DNA of 64,000 nucleotides. It comes from Neurospora intermedia (taxonomy: Eukaryota > Ascomycota > Sordariomycetes > Sordariales > Sordariaceae). The notes beneath the pieces were generated by a model. The model had not been told where the DNA came from. It did not search any database and saw nothing but the letters and a program-made list of their open reading frames with translations. How positions within the stretch are numbered: the stretch's first letter is position 1; each line of letters begins with the position of its first letter. The position numbers were made by a program, and so were the translations under genes. Shown piece by piece: positions 35,570 through 44,456 of the stretch. The stretch is taken from contig BTPP01000001.1 in NCBI GenBank assembly GCA_037102815.1, forward strand, positions 5,295,001 to 5,359,000, in the 5' to 3' direction.

Positions 35570-38302
35570 TTACTTGAGGAAGCGATCGAAGCCCTCAAAA
35601 TCCTGGAAGAAATCGTCTACCGTCTTGGCTTCTGAACTGGCGTCTGCTTCCTCTTGTTGCTGTCGATGTTGATGTTTAAGTTTTGTGGCGAACGGTGGCC
35701 TACCGCCGGGGCCATACTTCACCCACAACTTGCTCCCCACCGCATACTCGCGTTTGTGAGGTATGAACAGTTCTGGTTGGGACTGTTTCAGCTTGAGCTT
35801 CCATTCCTTCATTGAGTGGTGAACCAGCTCAGGCAAACGTTCCAGGACGTAGGAACCCCAGGCAAAATTACACAACCTGATGGCTTCTTTGAGCGAAAGT
35901 GTCTCCCTCAGTTTCGGGGTAACATAGTGATGCCCGTGTTTCGGGGGCCGGTGAAAGCGCTTGATCTCGCCTGAAACCAAAAGTACGGTGAGAGCCGGGA
36001 CAATTACTGAGCGCGCCCAAGAGTCATCAGCCCGCACTCCCTTCTCCTTGAGCATTGCTACGAGCTTGATGCCTCGGGCGAAGAAGAAGTGTTCTGGCTT
36101 CGAGAATTCTGTTGCATCCCGAGGCATACCGCGCGAACTGCGAAAACCCCAGCGGATGATTGACCCCAGGAGCTCCCTACCAAAAACCAAGTGTAGTGGA
36201 TGGTAGGGACTCGTTGTGCTCATTGCGGATGGAAGGCTCATAAACCTTTCTGAGTTGGGCAATTGCTGAGCGACTGCGTCGGGCAGATCAAGCTTGTGAA
36301 CTCGGAAAGAGCCCCTCTCAGGTCCCAGGGTACCCTCATAGAAGCGAACAATGTCCAATGCAAGATCATCGCGCTCGTCATGCAGCCCTTCACGTCCGAG
36401 TCTGAAAAGAATGATCTGCGAAGCCTTGGACGAGAGAGGATATCCGAATCGTAGAAGCCGTCTGTACATGGTGGCATAGGAGGAAATGTCCACGCCATCT
36501 TTCGCAGGCCGTGGTACAATTTCTTCGCATACATGCTTTGATATAGCATCTGCCGTAGAGTGCATCATTTCAATATTTCCATCGGCCATAATATCCAAGA
36601 AGCCAACCATATGTGAAGGGCTGTTAGCTTTCAAGCAGACCAACAATGCTTCGTTCGTTGACTCTTTCAAAATCTGCCTTGTTTTGAGATGGCTAGCTTC
36701 CACAAGGAGCCGACAGAGCATAAAGTCTCCCTCCGCAGCAGCGAAACTCAGGAATGAAGGGTGCTTGGCGAAGTTGTCGAATTCTTCCGGATGCATGGTT
36801 GTATTAACAAGACCCTCAAACAGTTCCTCATCGCCAATCGTAGCAAAGTGTTGTAGTGTTTTCGAATAGCTCGAGTTACCAATTCCGATTCCAGACTCTT
36901 GCAGCTGTGCAATGTGATGGAGGAGTCGGCCAGGGGAGGGTTCGCGCCGGGCTATAGACTGTAACGAGAGTGGCCCGATTTCAGAAAAGCCGAGAGTCGA
37001 GATTGTGCCAATGATGGTTTCGATGGAGAAGTCGAGCGTCGCAAACCATCTAGCGCCCAAGCTGTCATTATCTGTTTGTTCTTTGATGCCGAACACATTA
37101 CCCAGACCTTTGGAGATTTGGTAGTTGAAGTTGATACCAACTTGCGACTTGTCGTCCTTTAACAGGCTGTTCAGGTCTGGACTACTTGGAAGCGCAGCTT
37201 TACTCGGCGGTATAAGGAAGGATTTTTCTTTGTCAGTCAACTGGATTTTCGGATGAAAGCCGACCAAGAACTGTAAGAATGGCCGCGAAGCTTCGGTTGT
37301 TGGCAAGTCGTTGTGGGAAATAAACAGCCGACGCCAATCACGGGCAATACCTTCCTCTCCTTGAGCGAAGAGGTAAGGAATTATCTCGTCGTAGAGGTTT
37401 TGGCGGACACTCGTCATGTACAGTGCTTGTAGGATTTCTCGAACCTTTGCGTCTGAATTAGTGATGAACTGCTTCAGCACTTGGGTAAGGGGTTCTGAGT
37501 CGGAGCAAAACGACGAGCTTAGGCGTAAGTGCCAAAGCAGCGTTGACTGTGTATCCTGTTGTGCTATGAAGAAAGATACAACACCTGCGTAGAGGTTTGG
37601 CCAAAGGACTCCGTGGTCAGTGTGGAGCCACTCAGCATAGGACCAAGCACTGTGCAGTGTTGCTTGATCGTGAACGGCCACGTCTAGTATTGCTTGCCAG
37701 AATTTCTCGGCAGTTGAGCCTTCCACTTCCGTCAAGGTTCGCCGTTTGTGCAGGCCCTCGAGAACTGCTGCGACTCCGGCATCTCCTTCGGTACGTTGGC
37801 GGTGCTCAAGTATGCACGACCAAAGGGTGATGTCGTTCGCATACTGTGGCCAGTCAACCAGTCGCGGCTTTCCATCCTCGGGCGAATCTGCGAGAACATC
37901 ACACTGGAAGCGCAAGTCTTCCTCGGTGGCCGTCAAGATATCCCAATCGTCACGGTTGAAGGGCTGGTTGGCGATGCGGGATGACCGAAAGCCCGGCCAT
38001 GCTGACAAGTCGTATGTGGTAGACGCTTGGCCTGGTAGCGCCTGCACTGCCGAGCCCCGAGCCTTCTGTGTATTCCGAACACCGTGGTCCTCTTCCGCCC
38101 CCAAAGTCTCCGAAAGTGCGTATGCCGTCAACGACCTCGACCAGCGCGCGCTCGTTGAAAAGTTGACGCATGATGGTAGTCCAGATGCCTGTAAGTGCAC
38201 GGCGTCCGTGTATAAGTGCGATATGGTGGAGCGGCGCGAGCGAGCTACATGTCGCAGCACAGGAGGCACGACTCGCATAATGGAATTGTGGCCGCTCGAC
38301 AC
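35570..38302 (-). CDS. Mitochondrial helical-repeat (PPR-like) protein
   Basis: Single-exon gene of 910 residues. The N terminus is Arg- and Ser-rich with no acidic residue for the first ~30 positions (MRVVPPVLRHVARSRRSTIS after a short extension), the hallmark of a mitochondrial presequence; a second in-frame Met at residue 9 (38278) is an equally possible start. The body is almost wholly alpha-helical, with repeated helix pairs such as FWQAILDVAVHDQATLHSAWSYAEWL and KVREILQALYMTSVRQNLYDEIIPYLF, resembling degenerate pentatricopeptide repeats. The last 100 residues are basic (KHGHHYVTPKLRETLSLKEAIRLCNFAWGSYVLERL). Fungal proteins of this kind act on specific mitochondrial transcripts, as Cya-5/Pet309 or Cbp1 do. 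I do not recognise this one individually. It is divergent from the cytochrome c oxidase subunit gene at 38980 with 677 bp between starts. Confidence 0.8.
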   Translation of the reverse strand: MSSGHNSIMRVVPPVLRHVARSRRSTISHLYTDAVHLQASGLPSCVNFSTSARWSRSLTAYALSETLGAEEDHGVRNTQKARGSAVQALPGQASTTYDLSAWPGFRSSRIANQPFNRDDWDILTATEEDLRFQCDVLADSPEDGKPRLVDWPQYANDITLWSCILEHRQRTEGDAGVAAVLEGLHKRRTLTEVEGSTAEKFWQAILDVAVHDQATLHSAWSYAEWLHTDHGVLWPNLYAGVVSFFIAQQDTQSTLLWHLRLSSSFCSDSEPLTQVLKQFITNSDAKVREILQALYMTSVRQNLYDEIIPYLFAQGEEGIARDWRRLFISHNDLPTTEASRPFLQFLVGFHPKIQLTDKEKSFLIPPSKAALPSSPDLNSLLKDDKSQVGINFNYQISKGLGNVFGIKEQTDNDSLGARWFATLDFSIETIIGTISTLGFSEIGPLSLQSIARREPSPGRLLHHIAQLQESGIGIGNSSYSKTLQHFATIGDEELFEGLVNTTMHPEEFDNFAKHPSFLSFAAAEGDFMLCRLLVEASHLKTRQILKESTNEALLVCLKANSPSHMVGFLDIMADGNIEMMHSTADAISKHVCEEIVPRPAKDGVDISSYATMYRRLLRFGYPLSSKASQIILFRLGREGLHDERDDLALDIVRFYEGTLGPERGSFRVHKLDLPDAVAQQLPNSERFMSLPSAMSTTSPYHPLHLVFGRELLGSIIRWGFRSSRGMPRDATEFSKPEHFFFARGIKLVAMLKEKGVRADDSWARSVIVPALTVLLVSGEIKRFHRPPKHGHHYVTPKLRETLSLKEAIRLCNFAWGSYVLERLPELVHHSMKEWKLKLKQSQPELFIPHKREYAVGSKLWVKYGPGGRPPFATKLKHQHRQQQEEADASSEAKTVDDFFQDFEGFDRFLK

Positions 38303-38979
38303 AGAGAATTGGGCATATGAGCGGCGGGGACTCTTCTTAGCGGCTGTCTGATGCGATCATGTCCATTGCTTTTTCGCTTCGAAGTTGCCGTTGGGTTGTT
38401 CGGCGTCGTTGTTCGTATCGATCGTATAGATCGCGAGGTACCTGGGGCTTCGTTGACTGACTCGAGTTCTGGGGTATCGCGGGCGGTCCCACGGATGGGG
38501 TTGTGAGGGGATGTGGAAACTCCTCGGGCTGGAAGCTTTGACGTTCTGGAGTGGAGGGGACACAAAAGTGGAGGGGACCTTGCAGGTGTGTGACCGGGGA
38601 CCGCTCCCTAACTTGTTTCTTAGTCATCCTACGATCATGTGTTTCAATCCTCCCATCCCTCCCGGCAGGCAGTGAGTCTACTGAGCCGGTGCTCAGTTTG
38701 AAGGTCAAAGTCGAGGCATCAGCTGAAAGCTGTGAGCACTGACCAAACCTTACACCTGGCAGGCAGGCAGGCAGGCAGGCAGAGCTTCCGCCGTCGGGTC
38801 TGCAGTCTCCACCATCCACAAGTCCGTGCACCACAGGAAGCCCCGAGCCGAGAAACCTGAAGCAGTGAGAGGTTCAAAGCTAACTCTCCGTCCTTTCCAC
38901 GCATTCGACATCATCACACCAACCCCTCGCATCACCCCCCCGGAATCTTCCACCCAACGACCACCGACAACCATTCAAG
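38303..38979. promoter_or_regulatory. Shared divergent promoter region, PPR-like protein and COX7
   Basis: The 677 bp between two outward-pointing start codons of nuclear genes for mitochondrial proteins. It contains six copies of GGCA at 38758-38781. No known factor site is claimed. Confidence 0.6.
38758..38781. repeat. GGCA tetranucleotide repeat (6 copies)
   Basis: Six perfect tandem copies of GGCA in the divergent promoter between the PPR-like gene and COX7. Confidence 0.9.
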
Positions 38980-39569
38980 ATGCCGTAAGCTTCTCCCCTC
39001 CGGCTCCGAGCTCCTCGACAATCCGACGACTCTCCAGCGACTGCGCGCATTGCGGACGCCGCCCCAAGTCCAATTACCTGTCGTCATGACGCACCATTGT
39101 CCGTCGTACGATTTCGGAATCCCAGGCTAACAACTCTCTTTCTTCCCCGACTGCAGCGGCCTCGTCAACGCCCCCAACCACGTCCCCGAGAAGCAGCGCT
39201 ACTACCAGCAGGCTTTCAAGAACCACACCCGCCTCTGGAAGATTGTGAGTTGAATTCGACACTTGAGGATGGTTGGGGAATCAACAGAGGGGAAATCGGA
39301 GAGGGAGATACGGAGAGAGGAGAGGGAGATACGGAGAGGGAAGTTTTGTTGGGATAAGGGCTGATGATAAAATCGCGAACAGGGCCCTCGCAGCGGCATC
39401 ATCATGACCTCCTTCAACATTGCCATGTGGGGTACCTTCGGCGGTGCGTATACCTTCATTGATAACTTATCGCTTCGTCCTTGCTCCTTCCGCTAACTGT
39501 ACATCAGCTTCCATGTACGCCATGACCCGCAAGGTTCTCGGCTACAACACCTGGTTCTCGGAGGATTAA
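38980..39569 (+). CDS. COX7: Cytochrome c oxidase subunit VIIa
   Basis: Four exons, 38980-38984, 39157-39244, 39383-39443 and 39508-39569, giving 71 residues; too fragmented to appear as one open frame. The first coding exon is five nucleotides (ATGCC). The protein begins MPGLVNAPNHVPEKQRYYQQ, then has the family's signature Leu-Trp-Lys-x-Gly-Pro-Arg-Ser (LWKIGPRSGI) preceding one membrane helix (IIMTSFNIAMWGTFGASMYAM) and a short C-terminal TRKVLGYNTWFSED. This matches fungal COX7/subunit VIIa, a small single-helix nuclear subunit of complex IV in the inner mitochondrial membrane that supports assembly and dimer or supercomplex contacts. Introns have standard donors GTAAGC, GTGAGT and GTGCGT and a GCTAAC branch site in the last intron. 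Convergent with clathrin light chain. Confidence 0.88.
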
Positions 39570-39981
39570 ATTAGCCGTCCTACCACGTTAGTCAACGAAG
39601 GCGGTGCTACTGGTCATGATAGAAGCACGAGAATCCCTTTGAATATGTGTATAGTCGCAAAGAGCAGCATAGATGGCGGGTGAGGGAAGGCCGCTTTGGA
39701 TGATACCTCCAAGAAGTAGGCCGCCACGCCGATATTCTCCATTTGCATCATGGATTCCACCGAATACCTTTGGGAGAGCTACTGTAACCGTGGAAATCGT
39801 GATCCATTGGGTCTCGGCGCTTCGATTACCAAGCTCCAAATACTGATGGCTGCAGCTGTCAAGTCTTTTCTATCATTACAAAATTATGGCTTTCTGGCCA
39901 TGGGGCAGTAGTGGCCATGGGGCAGTAGTGGCCATGGAGGTGTGAAACCTGTAAATAGTGGTGGCAGGTCAAGTAAGCGCT
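39570..39981. other. Convergent 3' spacer with a 17-bp tandem repeat
   Basis: 412 bp between the stop codons of COX7 (+) and clathrin light chain (-), presumably both 3' UTRs. It contains the repeat listed at 39896-39937. Confidence 0.6.
39896..39937. repeat. 17-bp tandem repeat, 2.5 copies
   Basis: The unit GGCCATGGGGCAGTAGT is repeated exactly 2.5 times, each beginning with the palindrome GGCCATGGGG core. It lies 45 bp beyond the clathrin light chain stop, within its probable 3' UTR. Confidence 0.85.
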
Positions 39982-40877
39982 TTAAATTCCCGAGGCACCG
40001 GGGGCCTTTTCGTCCTTCTTTAGGCTTATCAGGAGCTCACGGAAACGCTCCTTGCCGGAACCAGCAGCACCGCCCTTAGCTCCCTTGCCGCTAACGTCAA
40101 CCAGCTTGGCAATGCGCTCCCAGCTCGTGCCTCCCGATGTGGTGTCCTCGCGGCTGGCAAGGAACTCCTCGGCCTCCTTGCGGGTCTGCCCAATGGCCTT
40201 CTCCTTCTTGTTGTTGTAGTTCTCGTAGAATTCGTCAATGTTCTTCTGCGCCTCCGCGATGGTCTCGGCTCTCTGGGCGGCGAACTGCTCCGCCCGCTTG
40301 GCCAGCTTCGCATCACGCTTCTCGCGCCACTCTCTGATCACCTCGGGCTCTTGCTCCTCCTGGGCGTATGGCGCATATCCAGAGTTGTAGGTGACGGAAG
40401 GACCGGCGCCAGTGATGGTACCGCCTGGCGCAACAGACTAAAGTGAAGATGCCCCATGTTAGAACCCATGACCATGATTACGTGCTGTGTCGACAGCTTT
40501 GGTATGTATCATTGTATAGTCGTACCTCGTTGCCTGCGGAAAGGTCGGGGAACTGGCTCTCGAAAGCAGCGCTAGTCTCAAGGCCGGCGCCGGCGCCAGC
40601 GGAGGAGTCGAGGCCACCCCCTAGGAGGTCGTTGTCATCGTCGAAACCAGCATCCTCAACGGTCGCAAATTGGTTGGCATCGTCGCCAAGAAGCGCCTTC
40701 TCGCGCTCGAGGAAGTTGGAGGCCGAGGGGCTTCCAGAACCCTCCTTGATCTCGGTCTGGGCTTTTGGGGGGGTTTAAATGTTAGCAGGCAGTGACAGCA
40801 AGGCAAGGGGATCTCCAAACAACGCCAAGCTTACCGCCGGAGTCGAACTCCTCCAGCGAGGGGAATCTGTCAGCCAT
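39982..40877 (-). CDS. CLC1: Clathrin light chain
   Basis: Three exons, 40877-40835, 40761-40526 and 40437-39982, giving 244 residues. The light chain binds the hub of clathrin heavy chain and regulates coat assembly on TGN, endosome and plasma-membrane vesicles. The N terminus MADRFPSLEEFDSG resembles the conserved EED-type acidic segment of light chains; residues 15-90 are acidic and low complexity (Gly/Ala-rich GLDSSAGAGAGLETS). The heavy-chain-binding helix runs through VIREWREKRDAKLAKRAEQFAAQRAETIAEAQKNIDEFYENYNNKKEKAI, and the C terminus (SWERIAKLVDVSGK...RFRELLISLKKDEKAPGA) matches the end of fungal light chains. It is divergent from the Rtt103-like gene. AP-1 gamma and Tlg2, partners in TGN traffic, are encoded 12-17 kb away. 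Confidence 0.95.
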
Positions 40878-41857
40878 GATGTGGGTGGTGTGATTTGACT
40901 TTTGTTAGATCGGCGCGAACGGGCAAGACTGGAGGCTGGAGAAGTGGACTGCAAAATGAAAATATTGGGTAGGAGGATCGAAGAAAGCTACGAAACAGGC
41001 AAGGTGTTTCGTTGTTTGATGGAAGTGTCTTTTGGTGTTGGTGTTGCACTGCGGGAGTCCGAGTTGCAGCCCCCCCAGCGCTCCTGATCGCGCCAGGTTC
41101 CAGGTTGCGACGGGACGCCACTCACAGCGACCACTGGGGCACTTTGGCACTGTCCACAGCGACCCTCTCAGCTCTTTGGCCAGGGGAAGCCGTAACACAG
41201 CTACTAGTACCGGCAGGCAACTTGTCTGCGTGCGGCAGGCGTTCCGTTGTCCCTCTTGTCCTGCCTGCCCTCGCATTGGACGGATGGAGGAAGCTCCAAC
41301 GTCTGCTTCGGTTCCGTCCCACCACCTCCCGTCGACAACTTCTTTCTTCCTTCTTCTTCTTTTTCTTCTTCTTCTTCCTTTTCATCAACAACAGTCAACA
41401 CTCACCTCGCTGTGGTTTCAGTTGTTTGTCACAGAGCATCCAGATCACGCTCATTTGCGCTTTGCACTGCAAACTGAACTCTTCCTGGTGACAGCATTGG
41501 TAATAGCAGGGAAACGACTCCGGTGTAGTTGGACCACAGAGCTTGACTAGGTGCTTAGTTCATGCTGAGCACTTCTCTCTTGCCGTCATCTAGAGTGTTG
41601 TGTTGATAGTCCACGCTTCTGCCATTTGAGGTTGTTCCCAAGGGCTTTCGATCCATATTCTAGATCACCACTCGGCCGCGTCTGGAGTCCCTGCTACACG
41701 CAAACATCACGGATACCTTTTCGTACTGCTGCTGTAGATGAGTTCTGAATAAACCCGACACCGCATATCTTGAACATCTGCCCCGTCCATCACATCAATC
41801 AACCATCAACAACCTTTTTTTCCAACACCTTCCAACAAATTTCGCCTAAGCTTCACC
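40878..41857. promoter_or_regulatory. Divergent promoter region, clathrin light chain and RTT103-like gene
   Basis: 980 bp between outward-pointing starts. It contains a long CTT/pyrimidine tract at about 41341-41390 on the plus strand and a pyrimidine-rich leader (41770-41850) before the Rtt103-like ATG. No gene is present. Confidence 0.55.
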
Positions 41858-43299
41858 ATGGCGTATAACGAGGATGCTGTGCTCTCTAAGCTCTCTGCAC
41901 TCACTGAGACTCACGAGAGCATTGCAACCACCGCTCAGTGGATCATGTTCCATCGGTAAGCTCCCGCTGCCCACGACCGACGACCGCATTCACCTTCTGT
42001 TTGATGTCTCGACCGCCGAACTGACTGTTGATGTATCTTAGGCGACATGCTGCCCAGACTGTCCATCTTTGGTTGACTAAGCTGAAGGACCTCCCCAGTC
42101 CCAAGAGGCTCAACATGATTTATCTTGCAAACGGTGCGTGCATTTTCTAGGCTCTCCCACATAAGCCGCATGTTATGTGCATCCCCCGGCGTTCGTCCTG
42201 GGGTTCTTTCTTCTCGTTTGGGACTGAATGCTGACCATTTCCATCTTTCTCCATAGAGGTGACGCAGCAATCCAAAGCTCGCAACAAGGATGACTTTCTT
42301 CAGGCTTTCTCTCCATTCATCGCGGATGCAACCGCGTTGTCTTATAAGGGCGCCTCGTCAGACATTCAGAATAAGCTCCGAAGGGTTGTCGACGTTTGGA
42401 GAGAACGCAAGATATTCCCCATGGAAGTCCAGGATGCTATAGACTCTCGACTAAGAGGTAAGCTCTGGTCCCAGCCCTTCCACAGACAAAATACTGACTT
42501 GTTCAATCCAGAGCTTGACTCAGCCCGCTCCGGTGGAACAATGTTCGGTTCCACCTCGTTATCGTCGCCAGCTGCAACGGTGCCTCCAGAATTGGCGCCC
42601 TTGGTTACCTCACAGCAGGCAGTCACCAAGGGTGCCCAGGCGTTGAAGACAAGCCTTACTACCGCCAATTCGGACTACAGCAAGCTGATGGATCCGGCCC
42701 ACGCTCCTCCTCAGGCGCCAGTGTATGCCGCGCGACTCAACGGGCTTCTTAAGAACCTTGCCAATGCTGAGGGAGCCGTGACGGAATGCATCAAGACCCG
42801 TGAAGAGCTGATCAGCGCATTGGAGAAGATGTTGAGCTCCAACCGGCAGGCCTTGGAGGCCGAGCAATCACAGCTCAGGGATCTAGGCACCCGCAAGACG
42901 GCAGTTGAGGAGAAGAAGCAAGCAATTGAGCTCAGCATCATTGGAGGTTTGCCTCACAATACCCAAGAGCCGGCTACCGGTGAGGAGCGCGCCCCATCTA
43001 GCTCGGATGGTCACGACATCGCCCGTCCTCAGGTCGAAGCACTCACGCCGCCCCACGTCCAAGATCACGACGATTTCTACGATCATCGCCCGTCTGAGCA
43101 ACAACAGCCGCAGAACGGTCATGATCACCCAACTGGATCCGCTCCTGGCATTGAGATGCTGTCCGCCCTCGCTTCTCAGTATGAGTCTGTTCCGACTCGA
43201 GAGGCCAAAAAGCGCAAGATCGACGAGACTGCCGACATTCCTGACGTAGGCATAGATGCCGATGTCGCCGAGATGATCCAGAAGGAAAGCACGATTTAG
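41858..43299 (+). CDS. RTT103: Rtt103-like CTD-interacting (CID) protein
   Basis: Four exons, 41858-41955, 42042-42133, 42257-42457 and 42512-43299; 392 residues. The N-terminal CID (about residues 1-135) begins MAYNEDAVLSKLSALTETHESI and contains the helix HAAQTVHLWLTKLKDLPSPKRLNMIYLANEVTQQSK and the terminal DVWRERKIFP, all diagnostic of the RPRD/Rtt103 branch. These proteins bind Ser2-phosphorylated RNA polymerase II tails and help termination with Rat1/Xrn2. A coiled-coil follows (SNRQALEAEQSQLRDLGTRKTAVEEKKQAIELS), then a low-complexity tail ending with a basic AKKRKID, a likely nuclear signal. The third intron is 54 nt, a multiple of three without a stop, so the unspliced message would still read through with 18 extra residues; I place the intron because of its clear GTAAGC donor, TACTGAC branch and CCAG acceptor. 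Confidence 0.9.
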
Positions 43300-44456
43300 A
43301 ACAAGGACGGGGAGAAGGTTTTTGGAAGCCAAAACTTGACCAAAGTTTTTCTACCTTTGTATCAGTTTTAGTGCATATGGCCCAGCACTCTGGAGTTGTT
43401 GCCGTTATTGCTGGTCTAGGGGAACGATAATGGCTGTATGGCGAGAATCATCATTCATGTGGCATTTTGGCGCGGGCCTGAAACCTTTTCTGGAGCAAGT
43501 GTGTGAAGATACAGAAGGACAGGACTACTTGTAAGGATTATTTGCATGCTTCATTCTTGACGGGCAAGGCGCCATTGGGTCAGCTGTAGAGATATCGTAA
43601 TTAAAAGAATAGGCATTTTCGCAAGCAATGGTCTTTTTCGTCCTTTTTCCTTACCATGATGACCTTTGAAGATGATGACGTCCGCAGAGCTCCAATACCC
43701 CTGAGGTACTAATAAGTGGCATGAGTGGGATGGGCCAAGCTTGAGCACGGGCCACTTATGGAAGGTGCCGACATCGTTGAACGCATTCCGGAATTGACAA
43801 TGGATGCCGCCGGCATCTTCGACGGGTGGTGGCTTGCTCTTCGCTGCTGAATGACGAAATGTCCGACTGCAGGTAAAAGATGCGCGCTTTGCCCTGTTTG
43901 GGAGGGGAGAGGGACAATTGAACAAGGGAATCGAAGCCGCCCTCCCGCCGTCGTGGTCCCCAAAGCTTGAGCGGCGAATCAATCGCAGTTGCTGCAGCGC
44001 CAAACCGGCGATTGACCACTGAAGTTGAGATCCCGTCCGCCGGGACAAGCAAGGGTTTTTGCACCGACGGCCGAGCCGACCGAACTGCCTGGGTGTCATC
44101 CCGACTTCATTCCATCATCCCTCCCCCGTCCGTCCCGTCCCTCGACCTCGGAACCTTTCCACCACTTCAGTTCTTTCTCCACGTCTCCTTCAGTTCCTCA
44201 ACCACCTCACATTCCACATCACCAAACTCACCCATTCGCACGCAGTGCAGGGACTCAAGGGAACCGGGCATTGACAAGCGCAGAAACAGGCGCGCATGCG
44301 CGCTAGCGATCTCGCATCAGGCAGTTAGTAATATAGCCCACTGCACAACACCGACATGATATGATAGGAACTCGACACCGAAACTCTACGATACAGCGAG
44401 CCTAGTACCTAGTCACCTACACACTCGACCTACCCAAGACACATATACTTCAAGCC
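43300..44456. other. Intergenic, RTT103-like 3' UTR and MDL1-like promoter
   Basis: About 1.15 kb; ORFs on both strands here (e.g. 43551-44099 minus, 43967-44359 plus) show no domain or bias. The last 300 bp are C/T-rich and end in CATATACTTCAAGCC before the ATG, a plausible fungal leader. Confidence 0.5.
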
